Origin: UBA5543 sp964464965
Lineage (GTDB): Bacteria > Bacteroidota > Bacteroidia > Chitinophagales > Chitinophagaceae
Assembly: GCA_964464965.1 (NCBI GenBank)
Contig: CAYXHM010000003.1
Coordinates: 372,001 to 436,000, forward strand
DNA: 64,000 nucleotides
Direction of reading: 5' to 3'
This document shows positions 27,358 through 35,299 of this stretch, one piece after another. The translations under genes and the position numbers were made by a program. The notes beneath the pieces were generated by a model. That model saw nothing but the letters and a program-made list of their open reading frames with translations, ran no database searches and was not told the DNA's origin. Within the stretch, counting starts at the first letter, position 1. Every line of letters starts with the position of its first letter.

Positions 27358-30240
27358 TTATTGTTTTATAATTTTTGCATTGTGTTTTACGCCGTTGCTG
27401 CCTGCAACCTGTAGCAGGTATATGCCGGGTGCCAGGGTGTTTATATCAATAACGGCAGGTGTATTGCTTTGCAGTTGTTTGGTTGTTTCCAATACAGAGC
27501 GACCTTCTATACTTTGCAGGCTGAAGTGATAACTGGCGCTTCCGGCACCGGCCAGTTTAATGTGCACCATGTTTCGTGCAGGGTTAGGATAAACCAGCAG
27601 GTTTGAAGTATTGTGGTTGACAAACCGGATAGACTGTTGCACTGTGTCTGGCATATTGCTGCTTACCGCAAATTCGCTGAAAGAGGTTAAGCCTTGTGCG
27701 TAGAGGTATTTGCCAAAGCGTTTAGTGTTCAGCGGTTGCCATTTTGCTGTTGCGCTATCGCGTTTTAGTATCACACGTTGCTCCAGGCTGTCTATATTTT
27801 CATTGTTCAGGTCCAGCATTATGTCATACTCAAAATCTGTTAAGCCATTGTTGGTGATACGCCAATAGCTGTTCGTGCCAATGCTTGATGGTGTTACCAC
27901 TGTTCCATCGTGGCTGGTGGCGCTGCCTGTAAAGCCCGCACCCGCACCGGGGTTGCCGGGTACTACTGTTGTGGCCAGGGTGCCACTGTTGTCAGCATCG
28001 CTGTTCTTTACAAAATAAACCGCAGCGTGTGTATTGTCAAAAACATAGATACCTTTACTATTGCCTATAGACGGGTTGGTTACCGTATCGGCAGCTGCTT
28101 TAAATTTCAGCGCCAGGTACATTTCCAGTATGTTCCTTTGTGTACGTGTCAGTACGGTGTCAAACACAAATACCTCTCCTATATTACCTTCAAACGGCTC
28201 GTACTCAAAATCAGAACCTCCTATGTACATGGCCTTTATCTCATCTGCAATAGTGCAACTGTTATCAATACTGTCCTGTATCCTTCCATTTATTTTTGTA
28301 TATACTATATTCTTATCTACGCTGGCGGTAATGATAGAGTACTGTGCATCTGCAGCCCATGTAGTATTGCCCACACTAGTGCAATAACTGTTGCCATCGT
28401 GTATGCCGGCAGACAATGTATTGTTGCCAAATTTGTTACTCTCTGCCAGTATAATGTTGTTGGCAAAACCGGGCACGGGCCTTAAGCCTACAAGGGTGTT
28501 CCTGTTATTGGCGTTAGCAGCTTTTGCCGCAACTGTAATGATGGTGGCGCTTTGTGTTTTTATTACAGATTTATTGGCCAGTGTTTGCAGGTAGCCATCA
28601 TTGGCATCGGCATTAAATTGTATGACAGCATTGCCATTGCGTGCGTTTTGTATAATAGAAGGGTCTGTACGGCTGGCACTGCCTGTAGCAGTAAACATTT
28701 CGTAGTTCACCACGTCATTCACCAGGGTGGTAATTGCATTGCTGTTTTTATGCGAGTACATCAGGTTGGTATCAGCCTTTACCCATACTTTTAATCTTGC
28801 GTCCAGCGTACTGTCCTGCGCTTCCATCCATCTTTTTTCCATGACATACAGCTCTGTACCTATACGGCCGTTGTCGCCAAAGAAATAGAGTTTGTTGTTA
28901 TAACCCATCATTTCGTAGCCGGGCCTTACCACTATTTCATCTTTGTCAGGGCGATTAACCACTCTTGTTCCGGCAACTGTACCATCTGTAGCGTACAGGG
29001 TTGGTTTGAAAATAGACGGTGTGGCAACATAATATACTTCATTGCCCACAGGTGTGAACTCGCTGAATTGTGATGGCCCCGCACCACCTGTATTAACTGC
29101 ACCGGAAGAGAGTTGTACTGTACCTGCTGCCGTACCGTCTGTACTATACACTTCGCGCACAACATTGCTACCCGTACCTACCTGTGCTGTAAATAATAGC
29201 CTGTTGCCCACGGGGTATAATGATGCGGGTGAGGAATGCAGCGGGCCGGGATTAATGTCTTTTACCAGGCGGGCTTTATCAGAGCTGTCATCGTCTATAA
29301 TATGCAACTCCTGCCCGCTATCTGTTACGGCAGTGAAATACAGTCTATCGTTAACGGGTGTAAGCAATGAAGGTGAGGATGAAGTTGTAGTGCCATCTAT
29401 ATCGCACAATAATTGTACGGTACCTGTTGTGTCATATTTGTACAATTCATTGCCCACAAAAAAGGCCCCCGCAGTATGCGTGCCTGAAAATACCAGCATA
29501 GTATCCCAGATGCACAAATCTGCTATGCCCGATACATTGTTGCCCGTGGGAGTAAGGCACAGGGAGAAGTTAAGGCCATCGCCCGATTTATATAAAGAAC
29601 GCCCTGAAGAACTGATGAGGAATAATGTATCGCGGTAAACTGCCATTTCCCGGCCTGAATAGGCCAGGAAACCCCCCATGTCAATAACTTTGGTGGTGCC
29701 TGCCGTTGTGCCATCTGTGCGCCACAACTCTGAGAAGGTGACACCTTGTGTAAGAAAGTAAAGATGGTTCTTGTACACCAGCAGGTTGGTAGGAAAGCTA
29801 CCAGCGGCACCCGTTTTTATATCTTTGACCAATACGGTGCCTGCTTCGGTGCCGTCTGTCTTCCATAGTTCCGCGCCATTGGTGCCATCGCCTGCGCGAA
29901 AATATACAACTCCGTTAAATTCGGTATAGTATTGCGCGTCTGAATTTGCTGTAGGGTGGATGTTTTTGAGCAGGTGCGTGCCCTGCGGTGTACCGTCTGT
30001 TACAAAGGGTTCGCTTAAAATAGCGGGTGTGCCTAAAGACGTGCTGGCAGTAAACAACAGCTTCCCGTTAAATACAATGTGATTGTCAGACCTGAGTGTG
30101 CCTTTATTCATTCTCTGGTATGCCTGCGTGGCATTAAGCCCGGGTGTAATGTCTTTTACCAGCACTTGAGCGTTGACCTCTGTGGCAGCCACATGCGCCA
30201 GCAACCAACAGATTGAAATGCGTAATAATTTTTTTATCAT
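27358..30240 (-). CDS. T9SS-secreted ELWxxDGT-repeat protein
   Basis: Start chosen at the ATG at 30240, which opens a signal peptide (MIKKLLRISICWLLAHVAAT); an upstream TTG at 30282 only adds polar residues. Residues about 40-450 hold at least five DGT repeats (ELWKTDGTEAGTVLVKDI and relatives) expected to form a beta-propeller. A LamG/concanavalin-like region follows (about 530-700). The end is a type A sorting domain (from VYPNPARNMVHI, about 890, to the C-terminus). It is exported by T9SS, probably to the cell surface. It lies downstream of the RR gene and carries its own upstream element at 30324-30352. Confidence 0.9.
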   Translation of the reverse strand: MIKKLLRISICWLLAHVAATEVNAQVLVKDITPGLNATQAYQRMNKGTLRSDNHIVFNGKLLFTASTSLGTPAILSEPFVTDGTPQGTHLLKNIHPTANSDAQYYTEFNGVVYFRAGDGTNGAELWKTDGTEAGTVLVKDIKTGAAGSFPTNLLVYKNHLYFLTQGVTFSELWRTDGTTAGTTKVIDMGGFLAYSGREMAVYRDTLFLISSSGRSLYKSGDGLNFSLCLTPTGNNVSGIADLCIWDTMLVFSGTHTAGAFFVGNELYKYDTTGTVQLLCDIDGTTTSSSPSLLTPVNDRLYFTAVTDSGQELHIIDDDSSDKARLVKDINPGPLHSSPASLYPVGNRLLFTAQVGTGSNVVREVYSTDGTAAGTVQLSSGAVNTGGAGPSQFSEFTPVGNEVYYVATPSIFKPTLYATDGTVAGTRVVNRPDKDEIVVRPGYEMMGYNNKLYFFGDNGRIGTELYVMEKRWMEAQDSTLDARLKVWVKADTNLMYSHKNSNAITTLVNDVVNYEMFTATGSASRTDPSIIQNARNGNAVIQFNADANDGYLQTLANKSVIKTQSATIITVAAKAANANNRNTLVGLRPVPGFANNIILAESNKFGNNTLSAGIHDGNSYCTSVGNTTWAADAQYSIITASVDKNIVYTKINGRIQDSIDNSCTIADEIKAMYIGGSDFEYEPFEGNIGEVFVFDTVLTRTQRNILEMYLALKFKAAADTVTNPSIGNSKGIYVFDNTHAAVYFVKNSDADNSGTLATTVVPGNPGAGAGFTGSATSHDGTVVTPSSIGTNSYWRITNNGLTDFEYDIMLDLNNENIDSLEQRVILKRDSATAKWQPLNTKRFGKYLYAQGLTSFSEFAVSSNMPDTVQQSIRFVNHNTSNLLVYPNPARNMVHIKLAGAGSASYHFSLQSIEGRSVLETTKQLQSNTPAVIDINTLAPGIYLLQVAGSNGVKHNAKIIKQ

Positions 30241-30284
30241 AACAGAACTTTTATGGTTTACAAAATGCATGTGTGCATGCAAGG

Positions 30285-30292
30285 CAAAGTTC
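30285..30292 (-). promoter_or_regulatory. Candidate -7 box of the ELWxxDGT gene
   Basis: GAACTTTG on the minus strand matches six of the defined positions of TAnnTTTG except the first T. Its last G lies exactly 39 bp beyond the 29-bp element, as in the promoter of the lipoprotein gene at 33152. No -33 TTG is present, as expected for activator-dependent promoters. Confidence 0.5.
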
Positions 30293-30323
30293 CTGTTACG
30301 GTATGTTTTTTAGCTGACAGTTA

Positions 30324-30352
30324 TCCGCCATATTAATATATAGCGGAAAACC
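30324..30352 (-). promoter_or_regulatory. 29-bp palindromic element, copy 1
   Basis: On the minus strand it begins GGTTTTCCGC and ends ATGGCGGA; TCCGC and GCGGA are inverted half-sites 14 bp apart. It differs from copy 2 (33042-33070) at two positions. It lies 83 bp upstream of the T9SS ELWxxDGT start. Probably the binding site of the adjacent LuxR-type regulator; that is an inference from position. Confidence 0.7.
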
Positions 30353-30367
30353 ATGAGAAGACATTTG

Positions 30368-31012
30368 TTATTCAGCCAGTCCCTTTTCTATGGCGGCTTT
30401 TACCAGCCCTGCTATGTTTTTGGAACCTGTTTTCTGCAACAGGCTGGCGCGGTGCGTTTCTACTGTATTGATGGATATGAAAAGCGATTCTGCAATTTCC
30501 TGCGTGGTCATTTCTTTGATGATGAGTTGCAATACCTCTTTTTCTCTTCTTGTAATTTTAGGGATATAGTCGCTGCCTTTGTGTTGGTACAGTGCATCGG
30601 CTATGATGAGTTGCTGTATTTCCTGGTGCACATACTTATCTCCGTTCAGCACGGTAGCTATACCCTGCAGCATATCTTCTTTAGTAATATTCTTCAGCAT
30701 AAAGCCTGACGCACCGGTGCGCATGGCATTTTTTACAATGGCAGGCTGTGTAAGCCCGGTTATCATTATGATGCGCATACCAGAATAGCGCTGCGTGTAT
30801 TTTTTACACAGGCCTATACCATCTTCTTTTTGCAGGTTGATATCCAGCAGCAGCACATGTGGATGATTGCCTGCTGCTACGTATTGCTCAAAATCGTAGC
30901 TGTTGCCAAACCCACCGTAAAACTGATAACCTTCTTTACTTTCAATGATGCCTTTTACAGCATCAGCAATCAACGTATGATCGTCTATTACTGCTATTTG
31001 CGTTGTTTGCAT
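30368..31012 (-). CDS. LuxR/NarL-type response regulator
   Basis: The 214-residue protein has a receiver domain (about 4-122) with acidic pocket DD10-11, phospho-acceptor Asp57 (LLLDINL) and Lys near 107. A C-terminal LuxR helix-turn-helix follows (about 145-208; REKEVLQLIIKEMTTQEIAE). It lies 17 bp after its partner kinase gene on the same strand. The two genes flanking the pair share a 29-bp element, which makes this regulator the best candidate to bind it. Confidence 0.93.
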   Translation of the reverse strand: MQTTQIAVIDDHTLIADAVKGIIESKEGYQFYGGFGNSYDFEQYVAAGNHPHVLLLDINLQKEDGIGLCKKYTQRYSGMRIIMITGLTQPAIVKNAMRTGASGFMLKNITKEDMLQGIATVLNGDKYVHQEIQQLIIADALYQHKGSDYIPKITRREKEVLQLIIKEMTTQEIAESLFISINTVETHRASLLQKTGSKNIAGLVKAAIEKGLAE

Positions 31013-31029
31013 ATACAGACGTAAATATA

Positions 31030-32967
31030 CTATTTTGCCAGTTGTATCTCAATATATACAGATGTTCCTTTTTCCCTGTCCGACTTGATATTCAAAGAGC
31101 CATTCAGGAAATTTATTCTTGATTTAATATTGGCAAGGCCTATACCTTCGTTTTGAATAGTTTTTGTGTCAAAACCATGCCCGTTGTCTTCTATAGTAAT
31201 GCTCAGTGTGTTGTTGTGCTGGTGTAGTTGTATAAAGGCATGGCTGGCATGTGCGTGTTTTATAATGTTATTCACCAGCTCCTGTATTACACGGTATATA
31301 GCCAGTTCAGACGATGCATCCAGCCGGGTGTCTATGCCTATAGATTCATACTCTACCTGTAAAAGTTTACTTTCTGTAATGGTGCGGCTGTATTCTTTCA
31401 ATGCTTCGTCCAGCCCCAGGCGCAGTAGTGTTTCCGGCAGCATATTGTGGGCAATGCGCCGCGTTTCTTCAGCCGCAGACGATACCAGTTTTTCTGACTG
31501 GGAAAGCTTTTGCCTGTCGTTTACCTGTGCCGTTTCCAGCGTGCTCAGGTGCATTTGCGCGGCGGCCAGTATGCCACCAAGCCCGTCGTGCAGTTCCCGC
31601 GCTACACGGCTACGTTCTTTTTCTTCCCCTGTTACCAATGCTTTCAGCAGGGCTATATCCTGCTCCTGTTTCATGGCCAGTTGTTTTTGCCTCGCAGCTT
31701 TCCGGCTTTGCCAGAAGATACCAGCCAACAGTAATAGTATAATACAGATAGCGGCAGTAACAATATACAAACGTTGCAGGTGCGCGTTCTTTTGCGTTAT
31801 CTCCTGCTGTTGTTTTATTATTTCATTTTCCTTTTCGGCAGTTTCGTATTTCAGGTTCAGGTCGTTTACAGTTTCAGCTATTTCGGTATTGTACAGCGTA
31901 TCGCTCAGTGCTTTGTACTTTACATGCATGTCCAGCGCATTTTTGTAGTCGCCGGAATTGGCATATAATTTATAGAGGCTTTCGTAAGTGCCCGCCAATA
32001 TATGTACATTGCCGTCAGCCTCAATACCCTTCAGCGATTCCGTCATCAGTTTTATGGCTAATGGAATATTGCCCTGTTTTTCTGCTACCATCCCCCTGCA
32101 TGTAAGTACGCGTGCTATCCTGTATTCAGACTGCTGGCTGCGTGCAAGTGAGTCTGCAATGTCCAGCCAGTAAGACGCCATTTTCATATCATCCCGCTCA
32201 AAAGCGAAGTCGTAAAGGCCCAGTACATTTTCGTATAGTGAGTTGACCATCAGTGGCCGGGTAACCATTATTTCATATGCCTTCAAGGTATAGTATTCAG
32301 AAGAGTCCATACGACCCTGGTCGAAGAATACCTGCCCGATGGCCGTGAGGGTTATGGCAATAGAATTAGAATCTCTCGCGGCTTGTTGCAGCTTCAAGGC
32401 TTTATTGTACCACTGCAATGCCTCTTTGTATTGCATGCCCATATAATACAGGCTACCCAGGTTGGTGGTAGTCATGGCAACACCTTTATCATATTTTGCC
32501 GCCCGGTGGTATTGTATGGATTTATGATAGTATGCCGCTGCTTTTTTTACATCGCCATGTTCGGTAAGTGCAGCCCCGGCAGTCTGGTAAAGTGTACCTG
32601 TTTCTTTATCGGCCTTTATCTTTTTTGCAAGCATAATACCAGAGTCTGCAATGGCTACCGCGCGCTCATATTCACCATTAATGCGGTGAAAATCTGCTAT
32701 AGCATCCATCGCTGCGCACTCCACTACCTGTTGTTTTGTTTTCCTGGCCATTGCCAGGCTTTTCTGCAGCAACACGAAGGCAGAATCCTGGTTTGAATAG
32801 CGCAATATCCTGCCCGCCCTCAGTACAAGTGCAGCCCGTGTGCTGTCATCTTTACCGGTTGCAGCGCGGGCCAGCAGTTCCGCAACGGTTTCTTTCTGTG
32901 CCATAGCACAGATGGTGCATACCATTGCCAGTAATGATAACAGCGTTTTTTTATAAGTACTCGCCAT
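31030..32967 (-). CDS. TPR-sensor histidine kinase (NarX/DesK class)
   Basis: The 645-residue protein has a signal peptide, a periplasmic array of tetratricopeptide repeats (about 85-360), one membrane helix (399-419), a coiled coil, and a HisKA_3 domain with phospho-acceptor His460 (ERSRVARELHDGLGG). A HATPase domain follows (EDNGHGFD, then GIGLANIKSRI). Topology suggests sensing of a periplasmic or envelope cue through TPRs. It is the first gene of the kinase-regulator pair. Confidence 0.93.
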   Translation of the reverse strand: MASTYKKTLLSLLAMVCTICAMAQKETVAELLARAATGKDDSTRAALVLRAGRILRYSNQDSAFVLLQKSLAMARKTKQQVVECAAMDAIADFHRINGEYERAVAIADSGIMLAKKIKADKETGTLYQTAGAALTEHGDVKKAAAYYHKSIQYHRAAKYDKGVAMTTTNLGSLYYMGMQYKEALQWYNKALKLQQAARDSNSIAITLTAIGQVFFDQGRMDSSEYYTLKAYEIMVTRPLMVNSLYENVLGLYDFAFERDDMKMASYWLDIADSLARSQQSEYRIARVLTCRGMVAEKQGNIPLAIKLMTESLKGIEADGNVHILAGTYESLYKLYANSGDYKNALDMHVKYKALSDTLYNTEIAETVNDLNLKYETAEKENEIIKQQQEITQKNAHLQRLYIVTAAICIILLLLAGIFWQSRKAARQKQLAMKQEQDIALLKALVTGEEKERSRVARELHDGLGGILAAAQMHLSTLETAQVNDRQKLSQSEKLVSSAAEETRRIAHNMLPETLLRLGLDEALKEYSRTITESKLLQVEYESIGIDTRLDASSELAIYRVIQELVNNIIKHAHASHAFIQLHQHNNTLSITIEDNGHGFDTKTIQNEGIGLANIKSRINFLNGSLNIKSDREKGTSVYIEIQLAK

Positions 32968-33041
32968 TTATAGAAAAATATGTTAACCGGGTAAAAGTAG
33001 ATAGACAATAATGGAATTGAAAGCACCGGGTAAAAAATAAC

Positions 33042-33070
33042 GGTTTTCCGCTATAAATAAATATGGCGGA
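33042..33070 (+). promoter_or_regulatory. 29-bp palindromic element, copy 2
   Basis: On the plus strand it begins GGTTTTCCGC and ends ATGGCGGA, 27/29 identical to copy 1 and in the same orientation relative to its downstream gene. It lies 81 bp before the lipoprotein start at 33152 and 75 bp from the divergent kinase start, so it could act on both. Confidence 0.7.
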
Positions 33071-33101
33071 TTGTGATTAATAAACTGAAAGATGGCGATC
33101 G

Positions 33102-33109
33102 CAATTTTG
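33102..33109 (+). promoter_or_regulatory. Candidate -7 box of the beta-helix lipoprotein gene
   Basis: CAATTTTG matches TAnnTTTG except the first T. Its last G is exactly 39 bp beyond element copy 2, the same spacing as at the ELWxxDGT promoter. No -33 TTG is seen. Confidence 0.5.
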
Positions 33110-33151
33110 CAGTATATAATTTTTTGATAAAATCCACTAAAGAATACATTT

Positions 33152-34342
33152 ATGAGAAAGCTGAAATTTTATATTCCTGTTGCCGCACTGGTAGCCTCAT
33201 TTGCATCGTGCGATAAGAAAGAGAATACCCCGCCACAAGGCACGCCGGGAGTGGCCAAAGAGTTGCCTTGCGAAATAACGGGCAACATGCAACTGACTAA
33301 CCATAATGCCGCAGGCGTAGATTACATAGTAAGCTGCGAAGTAGAAATAACCGGCGGTACACTTAGTATAGACCCCGATGTAACAATAGAATTTAAAGTA
33401 AACACCGGCATGAATGTTAGGGAAAACGCTTCCATATCTGCCATGGGTACTGCTGATAAACCAATAGTGATGCGCGGTAATGGTGTTGGCAATACATGGA
33501 ATGGTATCAACATATGGTCGCAGAATGGCAGCTCTAAGTTGTCATACTGCAATATATCCCAGGCGGGCGCGGCTGTAACATTCAACACTTCCCTGGCCGG
33601 CTCTTCAGCGGAGATCAAATCGGCAATAACAGTATGGCACAGGGCAGAACTGAACAATGTAACTATTGATGGCTCTGACGGTGTGGGGCTGGCAGTATCT
33701 GACGAAGCTCAAATAGCGATTTCTGCATTAAATATAAAAAACTGCGCGCAACAGCCCATTATCACATATGCAGGCTGGCTGAACAGTAGCTTTAACCTGG
33801 GTAGTTGCACATTCAGTGGCAATGGTGTTCCTTATATAGCTTTGTATTCAGTCACCAGCAATGCAGAAGTGGACGGCATGGTAACTATACCTAAAGCCCC
33901 ACTGCCATACTATGCCATAAGAAGCCTGAACTTTACCGGCGATGCAGTTATTACAGCGGGCGTTGAAATACGTTTTGCCAACAACCTGCGTATGGGTGTT
34001 AATGACGGGGCGTCTCTAGCTATAAACGGTACCAGCAGTGAGCCTGTTATCATAAGGGGGGAAACAAAATCGCCGGGCTTCTGGCAAGGTATGTTGATAC
34101 GTTCTAACAATCCTAAAAACGTATTTAATTACCTGCAAATAGCAGACGGAGGTTCTGAAGAAATTGGTGTTTGGGCTGGTAAAACTAACATAGCTGTAGG
34201 CGACAAGATAGAAGAAGCAAGGGTTACATTAAACCACTGTACCTCTGAAAACGTGAAGGGTGGTTGCCAGGTTACGGTAAATGAAGACGGCGGTACACTT
34301 GTGAATAACAGTTCTGCTATTACAAATGTTTGTGTGCATTAA
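33152..34342 (+). CDS. Beta-helix-like lipoprotein
   Basis: The 396-residue protein has a lipobox (VASFASC, Cys20). A body of repeated short strands follows, with Asn/Gly turns and phrases such as GTADKPIVMRGNG and GTSSEPVIIRGETK. These two related units, about 220 residues apart, suggest a right-handed parallel beta-helix with a duplicated frame. No catalytic residues were recognised. It is divergent from the TPR kinase gene and shares a promoter element with the ELWxxDGT gene, so both are probably outputs of that two-component system. Confidence 0.78.
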   Translation: MRKLKFYIPVAALVASFASCDKKENTPPQGTPGVAKELPCEITGNMQLTNHNAAGVDYIVSCEVEITGGTLSIDPDVTIEFKVNTGMNVRENASISAMGTADKPIVMRGNGVGNTWNGINIWSQNGSSKLSYCNISQAGAAVTFNTSLAGSSAEIKSAITVWHRAELNNVTIDGSDGVGLAVSDEAQIAISALNIKNCAQQPIITYAGWLNSSFNLGSCTFSGNGVPYIALYSVTSNAEVDGMVTIPKAPLPYYAIRSLNFTGDAVITAGVEIRFANNLRMGVNDGASLAINGTSSEPVIIRGETKSPGFWQGMLIRSNNPKNVFNYLQIADGGSEEIGVWAGKTNIAVGDKIEEARVTLNHCTSENVKGGCQVTVNEDGGTLVNNSSAITNVCVH

Positions 34343-34365
34343 TTGTATAGCAAATCTATAATTCA

Positions 34366-34395
34366 ACGGGCTGCATGTTGTGCAGCCCGTTTTTA
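34366..34395 (+). terminator. Rho-independent terminator
   Basis: ACGGGCTGCA and TGCAGCCCGT pair perfectly around TGTTG, followed by five T. It ends the beta-helix lipoprotein gene. Confidence 0.9.
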
Positions 34396-34397
34396 AT

Positions 34398-34425
34398 AAA
34401 AAAAACCACACCTTGAAAGGTGCGG
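34398..34425 (-). terminator. Rho-independent terminator of the DUF892 gene
   Basis: On the minus strand CCGCACCTT and AAGGTGTGG pair (one G-T), followed by eight T. It lies back to back with the plus-strand terminator. Confidence 0.8.
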
Positions 34426-34475
34426 TGCTGCAATTATTGTTTAAGGAATATCACAATTGTGATACTGTTTTTATA

Positions 34476-35018
34476 CTACGCTATATGGCGGTAGTAAATA
34501 TTTTTTTCTGCTATTTCCATCAGTAGTTCATCCATGATTGTTTCTTCTTCCATAGTAGTGTAGCATAGTTCCGCTATACTACTATGGTCCAGCCTGGTAG
34601 CCAGTTGCGCCAGCGCGGCATATGTGGCCATTTCATAATGCTCAATTTTTTGCATGATGAACACCAGTGCTGCATCCCTCGCAGTGGTTCCGGGTGTTGT
34701 AGCGTCCAGCAAGGCATTGCCCTGCTCTGTAATACCGGCCATAGCGGCAGACTTCTTTGCAAAAGCACGGGTACCTAATATTTCAAACATCTTTTGTATG
34801 CGTGTAACATGCACACCGGTCTGTTGCAGGTGCGCTGCCAGCGTGTCGTACAGTTCACCATCACTGGCGGTGCGCATCAGTACAGGTATAGACTTCAGCA
34901 GGTGTTTTTCCGCCCAGTATATATCTTTCAGTTCCTCAACCAGCAGTTGTTCATAAGCCTTGTTATGAATGCTGTGTACATCAGTAGTGGTAGCTTCAGC
35001 TTTATTGGCGAGTGTCAT
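34476..35018 (-). CDS. Ferritin-like DUF892 (YciE/YciF) protein
   Basis: The start at 35018 (MTLANKAEATTTD) is preferred over 35069 because the shared upstream element then lies 49 bp away, the same spacing as at the histone-like gene. The 180-residue protein is a four-helix bundle with the DUF892 pattern (YEQLLVEELKDIYWAEKHLLKSIPVL; KIEHYEMATYAAL; EEETIMDELL) carrying the Glu/His residues of ferritin-like di-iron sites. These proteins are induced by stress in other bacteria; their exact function is not established. Confidence 0.9.
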   Translation of the reverse strand: MTLANKAEATTTDVHSIHNKAYEQLLVEELKDIYWAEKHLLKSIPVLMRTASDGELYDTLAAHLQQTGVHVTRIQKMFEILGTRAFAKKSAAMAGITEQGNALLDATTPGTTARDAALVFIMQKIEHYEMATYAALAQLATRLDHSSIAELCYTTMEEETIMDELLMEIAEKNIYYRHIA

Positions 35019-35055
35019 AAAAATATACGATTTGTATAGTTTGGGACATTTATAC

Positions 35056-35067
35056 AAATACCATGCC
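35056..35067 (-). promoter_or_regulatory. GGYAYRRTNTTT element (GGCATGGTATTT)
   Basis: Minus-strand copy; first G is 49 bp from the DUF892 start codon. With the copy at 39636-39647 it shares ATGGCATG-N-TATTT-N-T at an identical distance from the start. Confidence 0.6.
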
Positions 35068-35299
35068 ATGAAGTAACAAGTTGCCGCATGGCTTTATTAC
35101 AAGCATGTTTTACACATTATATAAGCTAATGTATATGCAGCACACTGTGTAAAACCACAACAAACTGGCAGTGTGAGCATCATATAATATGTGGCGCCTT
35201 ACTCAATATGAGAACTGGAATGTAACTTCATAACTCAATAATAAAAAAGATGTGAAACGGCACACGGGTACAATGTTTTTAAAAGGTGCATTATACTAT

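Noticed and set aside
30303..30314. GGTATGTTTTTT, near-match to the shared element
   Set aside because: It has a wrong base in the RRT core and points into minus-strand genes. Shows that loose matches occur by chance.
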